Shown here: piece after piece, positions 44,575 through 55,629 of the stretch
Layout of the letters: every line of letters starts with the position of its first letter
How positions within the stretch are numbered: the stretch's first letter is position 1
From: Ornithodoros turicata
Lineage: Eukaryota > Arthropoda > Arachnida > Ixodida > Argasidae
Assembly (NCBI RefSeq): GCF_037126465.1
Contig: NC_088205.1
Location: 27,015,482 to 27,079,481, forward strand
DNA length: 64,000 bases
Direction: 5' to 3'
The notes under the pieces: model-generated
Database searches by the model: none
What the model saw: only the letters and a program-made list of their open reading frames with translations
Told to the model about the DNA's origin: nothing
Program-made: the position numbers and the translations under genes

Positions 44575-45020
44575 GGGTAAGGAATTTCCGGATAAGTGAA
44601 TCAAGAAAATTTACAGGGAAACCCAAAATATTCGGATACCTATTTTTTTGCTCCAGAAGAAAGAAAGAGAAGGAAAAAATCCCCCCACCCCTCCGGTAAT
44701 CGTTACTTCAAAAAGTCATGCAAATGGGGCTGCTTGAAATTAGTAGGAAGCTATGACATATGACAGAAGTGGGGTATAGTGTACTGCTCTCCAGTGGTGA
44801 AGCACCCGATGTAATTGTCACGATTTATTTGTTGTTGTTGACAGAAGTTTGCTCGCTGCGCGGCACCAGCTGCGTCTGGAGATGCTTTCGGGCGGCCTGA
44901 ACACTCGGCGTTCACAGATTTCCGTATAAGCGAATCAAAATTACATGTGTTCAGGAATGTTGGTCGCCGTACTTCCGGTCCAGATACGGATAACGAATTC
45001 CGGATAAACGAGGCAAAAGC
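44575..45020. repeat. TTCCGGATAAGCGAATC motif cluster
   Basis: AATTTCCGGATAAGTGAATC (44583), ATTTCCGTATAAGCGAATCA (44918) and AATTCCGGATAAACGAGGC (44996) recur in direct orientation. Such words are usual near the ends of pogo/Tigger-type elements, but paired ends were not found. Confidence 0.35.
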
Positions 45021-45299
45021 CAATGGTACCAGGTTCGTTCCCGGTAATACTTTTTTTTTTCTCGGAGTAGCATATCTGGCCGGAAATCGGAAGGTGTGCC
45101 GGAATGTGAAGGTGTTTCGAATCCGACAGCAGGTGCCTTTTCTTCAACTGCCATTGTCTGGTTGATCTAAACCTTTCCCGCAGCCCGAGCCGCAAAACCA
45201 CACACGATTGAATGCGGTACTCGTCCGACACCTCCTGTCAGTCACACTGTGTCGACCAACTTGGAGTCTGCGCAAAATCGCGCAAATGCCTGCATGGCG

Positions 45300-45470
45300 T
45301 GGAACTAATGGTCGAGTGTCCAAGGGCCCAGAACCTTAACAACATCAAAAGGTCTGCCATCCAGCCGAGCTAAAGAAGCTTGTAGAGACAGTCTGTGCTG
45401 CTGATACCGTGGACAGGATAATAAGACGGCAGTGTGTGTGGACCGTGTGTGTGAGTGACTGACTTTGTCA
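45300..45470 (-). mobile_element. LINE C-terminal fragment
   Basis: Minus-strand peptide THTAVLLSCPRYQQHRLSLQ then ASLARLDGRPFDVVKVLGPW: the last Cys of a CCHC motif, spacer and LGPW block of the LINE C-terminus. The final helix and 3' UTR are absent or unrecognisable. Confidence 0.7.
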
Positions 45471-45579
45471 CTCACTGGTTTTACTGTAGTTAGCAATTTT
45501 TCTTTTCCTAAGTGATCTGGAATAGCCGGCTCTCGTAATGAGTGCCCATTAGTCCATTTTTTTTCTGTTCTTGTCACCT

Positions 45580-46220
45580 CAACTCAACTCGCTCGTCCGA
45601 CTGACATATTTCTCTTCCGTTCTTTTCGCTCTTTCTTCTCTTGAGCCTTTAAAGTTACTTTTTATAAATTACTTCCTGGAAGCGTAGCATGATCTGCCAT
45701 TCGCTCCAGGCCTCTGTTTCCATTTTTTGTAATACTTCCACTCATGTCCACCTATGTTAGAAGCTGAGGCAGTGACAGCGTGGTAATCGTAGCACCTGGC
45801 GCTTCAAACAAAGTATTCCGGGAACGATCTTCGAAAGGAGCCTTTCTTGGTACAGGGAGCCGATGAATGATTTCAGGTCAAATTGAGTGTTTCTCAATAA
45901 TCGATTTATACCCTTACTCGACGAACAAAGAGAAAGAAGGAACAGCAATGAAAGATGCTGCCATTATCTATCCATGCATGCTCATACGTAAACGCACATA
46001 CGCAGAAAGGAGAGAGGTGGATATGAACTATATAACAGAAAATAGTGTGTTTTCTCAGCCTTCACTATGAAGGAGAAGCTTATTACGAATAAATAAAGTA
46101 GTACCTCTTTACAGAGAGGCTCGAATGAAAGGTGGGATGAAGGGAATGGAAACGGACATCCAGCCGTGTTGCATCAGACGCAACAGACTCTGCAAGTTTC
46201 AGATAACATTTGTGTGTGTG
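45580..46220. other. No gene seen
   Basis: Nothing recognised. Confidence 0.35.
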
Positions 46221-46221
46221 T

Positions 46222-46899
46222 GTTAGCGCCGCGAAGCAACTGTGGTTATGAGCGGCGCACAGACGTGAACAGATGAAGAGAGGACCGCAGGAAGGAGTTG
46301 GTGGCAGAAGGCTTAAGTTTGTGCCCTGGCCCGAGTTCAGGGGAAACTGTGCCGATGTTCGTCCAGAAAGTCTCTCGGAAAACCCGGGGAGACCCCCAGA
46401 CAGCGCAGCCTGTGGTAAGGATTCGAGCCCGCCACCTGCTAGTCTTCAGTGCGACCTTGGCTACCACTAGAGCCACTTAATAAGCTTCGCTTCAGAGTAT
46501 CGACACTGAGTTCCAAGAGAGAGCATGCGCCATCTTGTTTCCGCGCCACAGTAGCCACGCGCACGATGCCATCTATCGTGCGCGGGTGAAATGTTCCTTC
46601 CTCTTGCAAGCAGCTCATATAAATTAAGGGAATTGAGCTCACCTTGACATCCCCGTGACGCTCTGGTGGACAATACATGGAATATCGCACAACAATCATA
46701 CAAGATCCTCTATCCCACAGGGAGCATTATGTTAGCCGTCTTTGAGCCTCAAATGGGGATGGTACCGGTGTGCTGCGGAAACAAGATGACGCTCCTGCTC
46801 TCCCTCGGACCTGAGTGTCGGTACTCTGAAGCGAAGCTTATTTAGTGACTCTAGCTACCACCAATGGGCGGATGCTTTTATCACTCGGCCATGCCGCTA
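46222..46899 (-). mobile_element. tRNA-derived SINE, subfamily 1, split by a DNA element
   Basis: The tail, body and B box (46222-46467) and the 5' head (46854-46899, minus-strand AGCGGCATGGCCGAGTGATA) are two parts of one SINE. The last 8 bp before the break, GCTACCAC, are repeated after it. The (GT)n at 46211-46221 is its tail on the plus strand. Confidence 0.85.
46468..46853. mobile_element. hAT-type non-autonomous element, 386 bp
   Basis: Ends TAGAGCCACTTAATAAGCTT and, inverted, TAGAGTCACTAAATAAGCTT. The terminal repeats extend about 85 bp through CGCTTCAGAGTA and CATCTTGTTTCCGC. An 8-bp target duplication GCTACCAC flanks it (46460-46467 and 46854-46861). An 8-bp duplication and TAGAG termini fit the hAT rule (YARNG ends). 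No transposase, so it relies on one encoded elsewhere. Confidence 0.85.
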
Positions 46900-46904
46900 G
46901 TTTC

Positions 46905-47515
46905 AGAAAATTTAATGGAAATGGACGACGGGAGATAGTTGAAAAGACGTTGACAGCGCTGGTCGGATCCGATGCTAACCCGCGCTTCAATAATCTAGCT
47001 AATCCCGCTAGCCGTTCTTGCCTTTACAAAATGCGAGCGTGGCTGCGAATATGCTCCGAATAAAGAATATAAAAAAAATACGGGTTTATCGTCTGCCGGG
47101 CGCTCTCCATTTTCAGAAGCATTCACCACCTGCGCAGATGGCTGTACAAGTTCCTCTGCTGACATTCTGTGCTACTCTCTGCTATTTTCGCTGTAGATAA
47201 TTTAAACATCAGGTATCAAGACTTTACTGTCAGATTTCCTACCGATCTACAAAGAACAGGGATCGAATTATCAAGTTCAATCCGCGTGCAAGGCGGCGCA
47301 ATGTGTTTCCTATATCTGTTGCACGCACGGTCAGTCAAAGAAAATTAAATCTTACAGCTCTGCTACCCAGGTTCATTCGCTTCGTCCACAAATGTACGGT
47401 ACCACAAAACAGGCAGCAGTACTTGTACTGTAAACGTTACACATGCAAACGCGTAGGATAGGGGCGCTAGACGTTCCAACCTTTATTTATTATTTTTTTG
47501 CCAGAGTTTTTCTAA
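46905..47515. other. No gene seen
   Basis: Nothing recognised before the (TA)n run at 47522-47543. Confidence 0.35.
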
Positions 47516-47799
47516 TCTAACATATATATATATATATATATATCTCCATCGCGCGTAGGACAGGGGTCACGTCAGATGTGACTGCAACCGATGCACTCCT
47601 CACCCCGACGGTTACGCCGGATGGTTTCCTTCTAGCGCACGCAGAGATTGATTTCTATAAGCCTTCTTTCGACTTCAGTATAAACTCCATCCAGAGGCTC
47701 ATCATGGGTGACGCCACTCCTAGTAGAATTTCGCCATGGTATATTTCACTATAACACTTTTAATGATTAAAAGCGCTAAAACGCCCGTGTCGGGGAGCT

Positions 47800-47885
47800 A
47801 AAATAAACGACACAACCACAAAGCACTGACTAACGAACTAACCAACTTGGTTCGTCAGTTCGTGTTCCGTGGTTGTGTCGTTTAT
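47800..47885. repeat. Fold-back, arms about 40 bp
   Basis: AAAATAAACGACACAACCAC (47801-47820) is inverted at 47869-47888 as GTGGTTGTGTCGTTTATTTT, with CGAAC/GTTCG nearer the centre. It joins the truncated SINE that follows. Confidence 0.65.
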
Positions 47886-47893
47886 TTTCTCGT

Positions 47894-48069
47894 CGTGCTC
47901 TCTGATGTTTTCCCTGAGTTTTACGGCAGATTTTCCAGACCAATGTCGGCACAGTTCCCCTTGATGTCGGCCCAGGACGCGTACTAACCCCCCCCCCCTG
48001 TCCTCAAATCCTTCCTGCCCACCTCTCTCCATCTGCCGCTCGTAGCCACAGTTGCTTCGCGGCGCTAAC
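47894..48069 (+). mobile_element. SINE subfamily 1, 5'-truncated
   Basis: Starts in the body (GATGTTTTCCCTGAGTTTTA), then CAATGTCGGCACAGTTCCCC, GATGTCGGCCCAGGACGCG, a C-run, CCTTCCTGCCC and the end GTTGCTTCGCGGCGCTAAC. The tRNA head is missing, replaced by the fold-back. Confidence 0.8.
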
Positions 48070-48920
48070 GCGAAATAAAAAACACTCCGCGCGAAAGACA
48101 AGCAACAAGAACGGATACATCCAGTGGCGATTACACAGACGAGACGTAGCTGCTTTGTTAAATGTCCGGTGCCAACGGCCGCGCCAAAATAACGTCCGTA
48201 TTCCGCGGCTGCTCCCTAGCACGTGCATGTATATGCATGTATCGCCGCCGTGCGAATCGCACAGATCTTCCTGGAACGAAACTTGAAATCAAATTACTTC
48301 ACTGCTACTGCGTTTGGAAGATAGATAGCGAAGAAACGAATGTATCCCGTGGCTAGAAAGACGCTATTGTCACGGTAACGATCGCGCAAGAGAACAGAAT
48401 AAACGAAAACGAGAGTTTAAGCGTTGCGACAATTTTGCCGAACGCCTGCGAGAGGGCTTCAAAGTTGTCTCCACAAAGGCTACTTCCACTGGGAAAAGGT
48501 TCGTTGAACTTTGGTCTGTTTTCTGCAGCCGGCACACAGGGCAGCAAAATTCTCAAAGTTGAAAAACTCTTTCTTGCACACCACCTTTTTTATGTCGAGG
48601 CGAGGGAATTTCTGTACAAGAGAGACGACACCAAATCCAGAAATGAAATGTGAATTCCAGTTGGAAGAAACCTACGTTAGTATTCTTTTGTCCTGTAGGG
48701 AAAGCAACTTTCGAGAAGCGATGACAAGCAAGTACTGGTCCTCTCACACGAGTTGGAGGTTGGATGGCAGAAAAGAAAAGGAAAGGAAGAACGTGAACTG
48801 ATATATGCCGGATCTTGGCGTTGACGGTTGCCAAGTTCCTTACAAAACAAAAACAAAACAAAAACGAAAAAAATTCAAAGGAGACAGTGTTATTTGAGTC
48901 GTGAATTATTCTGCCGACTA
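48070..48920. other. No gene seen
   Basis: No recognised content. (AAAAC)n at about 48844-48866. Confidence 0.35.
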
Positions 48921-48931
48921 CTACTCTCTTT

Positions 48932-49746
48932 CAGGGAAGGGTAACGGTATTGGTAACGGAAACAGGAACAGAAACGGTATATTATCGAAATTGAAGATGG
49001 TAACAATAACGGAAACGGAAACGCATATCACGGTCCTCCATTACCGGAAACAGAAACGGAAACGAATTTATCGTCCGGTATTGAATTCGGGTAATGGCTA
49101 TTCCTGTTGTGCGATGACATTTGACTGACTTTTCATTTTTTGTTTTTGTATTTTGATGTGTCCATTCCCTGTAATAAATACTACACGACAGCATGGAAAG
49201 AAAACGCAAAATGGATCCCTCACTTACCTCGCCCCAGTCCTCATAACTCCATGACATCGACACGTGACTATACTCCACCATAGCACGAGGATGCCAGCCT
49301 ATGATTTTTAGTTACTTATTTTGTACTTTTTTCTTTTCATTGTGGCCATGGCAGTATTATTTATTATTGAGAGCGTCCGCTTATGAATACGACATTGGAT
49401 GAAAGTTACGCGTTGCTGGAATCCGACTGACTGAAGACTGAAAACAGGTTCCTACATATATATATATATATATATTATCTTGAAAGATGTCCCAACGACG
49501 CAAACTTACTTGTGAAGTGTGTACGCGTGACACCGAAGCAGCACTTGGGCAAAACAGTGTGCTGATAGAGCCGGACGGGCTGTCCTCCCGCAGCTCTGTA
49601 ACAACCGTTCCATTACCGGAAACAGTAACGGAAACGAAACGGAAACGAAATTGAAAGGCCGGTATCAGAAACGGATAACGGAAACGGAAATATAGCAGTA
49701 ACGAAAATGGAAACGGTAACCAAAATACGTCCGTTATCCTTCCCTG
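48932..49746. mobile_element. hAT-type non-autonomous element, 815 bp
   Basis: Termini CAGGGAAGGGTAACGG and, inverted, CAGGGAAGGATAACGG (one mismatch in 16). Perfect 8-bp target duplication CTCTCTTT at 48924-48931 and 49747-49754. CAGGG ends and 8-bp duplication are diagnostic for hAT elements. Both subterminal regions carry many GGAAAC(G/A) words (48957-49065 and 49615-49725), as in hAT transposase-binding regions. The middle is AT-rich with no transposase. Confidence 0.9.
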
Positions 49747-49865
49747 CTCTCTTTTACAGTCTTGAGTGGGGGAGGTGTCTTTAGCTGTTCGTCTTCTGTT
49801 TTGTTCGTCCGTCTTTCCCCAAGCTCAGGCATATGTTGAATAATGCTGCCAAAGTGAAGCATACA

Positions 49866-50737
49866 GGGAGTCCCAGAAAACCTGTCATTGAACTATGATA
49901 AAAGAACTACACCACCTAGAGTCATGCGGTCAATGGCATTTGTTCTTACTGGGTTTTTGCCACCCCCTGATGTGAATGTCGTGTAAGGTAAGTCTAATTA
50001 CGTAAATTTGTCAAGTGACTTTTCCAAGGTCACTTTTTTACCCCACCAATGTGAAGAGCGTGTCTAATTTACTCAAATTAATGATAATTGACAGGGATAT
50101 TCACCAGCTTTCCATCGCTAAAAATAGTCGAACATCATGCTCTACGGGGATCCCACAGTATAGCGCACAATGAATTTTTCAACGCAATCTTTGTCAGTCC
50201 GACGAAAGGAGGTTGGAAACCCACCCCGCCCCGGCATCACCGAAAGAGATAACACAAGCATGGCTTATCGCGTCCGACTTTCGCTGGGATAATGCTTTCC
50301 CTCTCCTAATTTTAGAAACTGTTACTTTTTCTACTATCACTCTGTGGGCTGGCTTCGGAACCTCCTTTCGTCGGACTGAGAGCGATTGCGCTCAAAAAGT
50401 CATCGCGCGTTATGGTCCGGTGCTCCGAAAAGCCATGATGTTCGGCTTTTTTTTTTTTTTTTTTTTTGTCAATGAGATAGCTCGTGAATATCACTGTCAA
50501 TTATCATGAACTTAAGTGATTTAGGCACGCTCTTCATATTGGTGGGGTAAAAAAGTGACCTTTACTTGGCAAATTTCCGAGTCCAGTTCGCAAATATTTA
50601 CATAATTAAACTTACGGTGCCTGACATTCACATCAGGAGGCGGCAAGAACCTAATAAGAACAAATGCCGTTAACCGCATGATTCTAGGTGGCGTATTTTT
50701 TTTATTATAATTCAATGACACGTTTTCTGGGACACCC
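49866..50737. repeat. Large fold-back element, 870 bp
   Basis: Left end GGGAGTCCCAGAAAACCTGT, right end inverse GGGTGTCCCAGAAAACGTGT. Arms pair over roughly 250 bp (blocks such as GTGTCATTGAA, GGCATTTGTTCTTA, AAGGTCACTTTTTTACCCCA) and again further in (CAGTCCGACGAAAGGAGGTT at about 50196 and its inverse at 50365). The central unpaired part is only about 110 bp. A T-run of about 22 lies in the right arm (50446-50467). No coding content. Confidence 0.75.
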
Positions 50738-50739
50738 AG

Positions 50740-51530
50740 ACCAGCTCGCTTGCATATTACTTTCATGTTCAATGTTATACAGATTAAGTTTCAACAATGG
50801 AATCACTGTACCCAACAAACATCATTACAAATGCTATGTGAGCAGTAATATGCGCGGGGACTTAATTGTCGCGAATGCTTCTTTTCTGCGAAATTAGAGT
50901 CCCGCGAAGCATGTGACACCACAAAGAACTCCGTGGCGCAGGAACGCGAAATTTTTTACAAACGTACGTACATGACTCCATTCGAAATCGCGAACTATTA
51001 ATACAGCGAAATTAACCACTTATACAGTATGACATTTCCTGATCCAACTCGCGTACGAAGCCTTTCACACATACGTCCGAGGCTCGCTGCCGCATGACTT
51101 TTAGAGTGTCCAGTTCCAGAGCCTTTCCAGTGTATATTTCAACATGCACTCTGGTTGACGGGCACCCATTGCCACGTGTTATATCTCTGACGCTATTTAA
51201 CTCGTTGACATCTTGCAGTTTTTGGAGTGACATAGCTCGCGCAGCGGCCATGAAGGTCGCGAGAGAGTTGCCGAAAAAAAAATCATATTCCGCACCTTTT
51301 ACTCACTGAATAATGAATCTGCGCATGCGACTATAGCTTTTGAAGTCCGTTGTAAACATGTGGGGGAACCCAGGCTATCGCGAGGCTCAAACCTTATGAC
51401 CACAAACCCTTCGGTTCACTAAGACACGTTGTGTAAACGAACAAACGAAGTAACTTCGGCGGCGGTCCTTAATATGATATGCAGAGGAAGAAGGGAGCAC
51501 CGCTACTCGACAAACAATTCCTATTGTACG
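50740..51530. other. No gene seen
   Basis: Nothing recognised. Confidence 0.35.
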
Positions 51531-51534
51531 AGGA

Positions 51535-51600
51535 ATGTCTACAAATATCGGTGCAATTCCTGTGATGTTGGCCCAAGACGCATGTTTCCCTCCTCCCCAT
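51535..51600 (+). mobile_element. Old SINE body fragment
   Basis: AATATCGGTGCAATTCCTGT and GATGTTGGCCCAAGACGCAT are diverged forms of the SINE body words ATGTCGGCACAGTTCC and AGTCGGCCCAGGACGCA. Neither tRNA promoter is recognisable. Confidence 0.4.
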
Positions 51601-52029
51601 ACGACGACCAGCATATGCATCATCGCCTGACAAACAACTCGGTGAATAACACCACAACCACCGGCGTGCATACCAATTACACGCTAATACTTATAGAAAA
51701 AACAAACTTAAAAATAATATTTAGGGGGCCCTCTCTGTGTTGGAGGTTTGACACACCTTCAACCTCTGTTGGAGGTCTGTCAGCGAGATTTCGGACGCAG
51801 AATTTATTTTGGTGATTTCAAATTGAACTTCAATTTGTTTTACTAATATAATCGCGTAATACCCGGTTATATAATTAATAACAAAAAATTGAGATAATTA
51901 TGTTAATTTAGCTAATATAACCCTACACCAAACCGTAACGCCAATCCATATGCGCAATCAGAAAAAGAAAAGAAAAAAAAGAAAAAGCGCGAATTCTAGG
52001 TCAAAATGTAGTTTGCAGCAGGGAATCTC

Positions 52030-52075
52030 CCTACTCAGCATCATTTAAATAAAGTTGTTGTTGTTGTTGTAGCTG
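52030..52075 (+). mobile_element. LINE 3' tail with (GTT)n
   Basis: CTCAGCATCATTTAAATAAAG followed by GTT repeats resembles the end CATCATCTTTAAATAAAGTT of the LINE at 38.6 kb. The stem-loop is not preserved. Confidence 0.4.
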
Positions 52076-52097
52076 GTGGTGCAGACTCATTTGATGA

Positions 52098-52200
52098 TTG
52101 ATTGATTTGTAAAAGAAAAAAATGAGATGTTAGTCTCGAGCCACTCGGGACTGGCTACTCCAGGATGCGTTATTCAGAAAAGAAAGGGAAACTACAGGGA
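52098..52200 (-). mobile_element. LINE/SINE 3' end with stem-loop
   Basis: On minus: GGAG, TAGCC, AGTCCCGAG/CTCGAGACT around loop TGG, AACAT, CTC, then an A/T-run and (ATCA)n tail (GATT on plus at 52094-52109). Same architecture as 6481-6518 in the plus strand. Confidence 0.6.
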
Positions 52201-54185
52201 GACTCATTTCTATTACAGCTCCTAGCGCATTACAGCTAAACTTTCAAGGGGCTTCGCTGTCTAACAGCATACACCGTCTGCATATCACGTGACAGCGAAA
52301 ACATCCATCACTGCCGCTTCGTGAACGTCACACAAAAGGAGACCCTATATATTCCTGATGGGATTCGTCGAAGACCGTGGTGCGAAGGAGAAAGGCGTCA
52401 GCTGATACTTTCTTTTGCGATTGACGTCGTATCCGGGAAGTACGACATACCTTTGCAATTTCACGCCGAAGTAAACACGGCATCGGGTTCCGGTCAATCA
52501 AAATGTCGCCCGAAGGCCGATGCCGCTCTATTTTCAGGATGCGCAAACACGCGACTAAAAATATACACGAAATTTTCGCTTTCAAGTATAATGTGTCGCA
52601 AATTGAGGTCAGTGCGCGCTCCCCTGACAGCCCAGACGTCGTCTGCAACACATCCCGGGAAATTACATCCATTCTAGCGCGCAGTTTCGTAATCCGCACT
52701 TTCGTTGTTCGAATTCGAGAATGGCGTTTCTCAAGGAAGGATCGTTTTATAGCCTCGTTATTGAACCGGCGTGTATTGTGTTGAACGACGGCGATGCATA
52801 AGGCGTACTTTCCAGCATTTAATGTGTCGTCTGAACTTGCTCATGCAGTGTTTTCTGTTATGGTGATGGCGACGTGATCAAGGAAAAAAATTGAGAAATT
52901 GAAAAATATTTTCTGTTATGGAGAAATTTGTTAAATATTGCGTGCCATCATAATGTTTGCATTTTGGCACTATTCACAATTATTCACGTGCTTATGTGTG
53001 AAATGTATACGTGATATGTCCTTAGGCAGGGTGCATGGTATGTACACATGAATGACTACACTAGGAAGCGTTCACGGCGCGCGCGCGTGTGAGCGGAAAG
53101 GGGAGGAAAGAAGCCTAGTTGCTTTGGAGTTAGTCGTTAGTAAAACTGTAGTCACCTTCACTGTTGTTCGCATTAAAAGCAACTCTACATCACTACTCAT
53201 CAGCTCAGGAAATAAAGTAGAGACTTGGTGAATGCGTGTAATTCCATAGAGTGCCTGAGAACTGTTACTGGCACAGTGCTCCGCGCGAGTTCACGACTCC
53301 TCTTGGAACTTGCGCAAGTTATCTGTAGTGCTACGCGGTTCTGCTCACCGTCCTTCGGGTGTCAGCTGGTGAGGAAGAGGGTAGTGACTGACAAGTGACA
53401 CCATGGTTGAATAGAATATTTATTTCACTTGTTTACGAAATATTCGACACCATGGTACATATAAATTATTATATGCAGATTTTCTTTGCTCGAAGCTCAT
53501 ATAACATGGTGAGGTTACTCAACGTGTCCACGTAAAGTTCAGATTAATTTGCCTCCTCTCATTGCAGAATAATAAAAACCTTAATAATGCGGCGCCACTC
53601 AATGCGGTGCGATGCATTTTTCGCAGCGATTCAACGTTTTCTCCCTCTCGCCAGCGAATTTATGCATTCTCTCGAATACCTTGTGACTTGGTCGAACACC
53701 TCCCCCTCAGCCGCTGTCTTTCTCTCATACGGTTAGTTTTGAAGGTAATGTGCTATTGGAGCGTACAACAATAAGTACGTTTCTGTACCTAGTTAAGAAT
53801 CGAATGCGGTCCTAACCAGCTACCTAACTAGCGCTCAAGATCACTACGAACATAGTTCACCATGTGTAATAAAGTGTGACAGACATAAACGAGGGGGGGG
53901 GGGGGGGGCGGTTATGACAGGATCGGCATAACATAAACACACCCATCAATCACGAATGCCAGCGCGACAGAAGTCGTTTTTATACAATTTCGCCCTTGTT
54001 CAGAACTGACATTGAACAACAGCAACAATAGATGCTGACGATGAGATCAGGTGCTGCTGACATAGAAGAGATACGCGCGCATCATTAATTTACTGGGAAC
54101 GGCACAACAGAGATAACGACACATAGAGAAATGCGCTGTTTGCACGTGTGTTTATCGCTAACGAGCTTGGGATTCGTTGCTATTA
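52201..54185. other. No gene supported
   Basis: Two overlapping open frames of about 120 codons on opposite strands (52.32-52.70 kb) have no family resemblance. A G-run lies at 53894-53909 and (CG)n at 53078-53088. Short inverted repeat CACCATGGT around 53400-53455. Confidence 0.35.
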
Positions 54186-54190
54186 AACCA

Positions 54191-54434
54191 GTTGGCTTCG
54201 ACTAGAGCTTGCACTCTAGACTGAGAAGTACCCAGGTTCGAATCCCGGTGCCTGCTGTGCTGTCTGGGGTTTTTCCTGTGTTTTCCTAAGCCGGCTGTCA
54301 GACGTATATGTCGGCACAGTTTCCTTAGAAGTGGACCCAGGACGCGGATTACCCCCCAGAGCGTTAGTCCTGACGTTGCCCACCTCTAGAAGGCCGACCA
54401 CTGCGAGCTGTTCCAGCACTATCACACCACCACC
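54191..54434 (+). mobile_element. tRNA-derived SINE, subfamily 2
   Basis: B box GGTTCGAATCC at about 54234 in CCCAGGTTCGAATCCCGG. Body GTCTGGGGTTTTTCCTGTG, ATATGTCGGCACAGTTTCC, AAGTGGACCCAGGACGCG. Tail CAGAGCGTTAGTCCTGACG, TTGCCCACCTCTAGAAGG, then CACCACCACC. The A box half of the head is disturbed (TTGGCTTCGACTAGAGC). Confidence 0.85.
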
Positions 54435-55625
54435 TAGAGCTTGCACGAAGCTAATGGTAGGCAAGGGAGAATTGGCAAATATTCACCCGAACAGCTAGTA
54501 TTGCAAACAAATAATTTCACGTCATGTTGCTGAGTTCTCTTCCCATTTTTGTGTTACTGCAATGACTGCTGTTCGATCTCCTATAAGAAGACTTGATACT
54601 TTATTCATCGTAGCGTATTATTCTTATGATTCTCAGTGTATTGCTATCATAATTTAAATTCCAGAGAACTGTATGGCTTGTATGGTACAACTTACATTGC
54701 GTTATCTAACTCCCCATGAGATCCCATTAGGTTACTTGGGCTACACTGAAAGAAGAAAAAAAAACGTTTGCAGCACCTTGAGCAACAGTCGGATGGTCTC
54801 TGACGCTCAGAGCAAATAGTGCCGGTGGAAAAAAACTATGTTCTTAATGTCGTAATTCAACGTTGTTCTGCGCCTGAGAAAGTGAAATACCTGAGTTTTA
54901 GTATGTTTAGTTTTAGTTGTTTAGTTTGAGTATATTTTTGTAGTTTTTATTTATTATTACTTCATGGCAGCTGTGGCAAACGGTACTTCGGAAGTATAGT
55001 CAAATAAGACAAAGAGACTGCACCAAGCCATGATATCCTTACAAGGCTGCCGTCTGAGTGTTTCTCCTAAGGGCGAATCTGCCAGTCTCATTTAGAAGTG
55101 CTACTGAACTTTCATGAAGAACTCTCATTGTCTGAGAACGCAGAGGAAAATATAAAATGACAACGCACATGCTCGTCGAGTACATGAACTCCCATCTGCA
55201 GTTACTACGCAGCACGTTCAGATTAATCTTCCACCAGAGCAACGATCGAAAAAGGAATCGTCCTTTTGAACGTAATCTCAAGAGACCGAAATGAATGCGC
55301 GTCGTATATAGTTTCGCGCGTCGTATATAGTTTCGCGCGTCTGAATGGGATTCATAAGGAAGTCCCAAGTGATGTTTCCTTTTGCGCAAGAGTAGCATTT
55401 CCTTAAAAAGGGAGACTCTGGGATAATTCGAAATTCTTATAGTGACTGTGTAAATAAGTTCGGTACATTCTTCAGAGAGACACAGTTCTTCACATTCTTC
55501 AGAGAGGTACATTCTTCACAGTTAGTTTGGCGGTCGGGGATTCGTTCGTTGCCAAAAAGGCTGGGAAACTTATATCGTCGTCTGATCATCATCATGAGTC
55601 ATATGATTCCTCGATTTCGTTGTGA
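54435..55625. other. No gene supported
   Basis: A 157-codon minus-strand frame (55039-55512) has no recognised motif. It includes two small tandem duplications: CGCGTCGTATATAGTTT at 55297-55335 and ACATTCTTCAGAGAG at 55466-55520. Confidence 0.35.
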
Positions 55626-55629
55626 AGTA

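Noticed and set aside
55039..55512. 157-codon minus-strand open frame
   Set aside because: Includes small tandem duplications and shows no family features.
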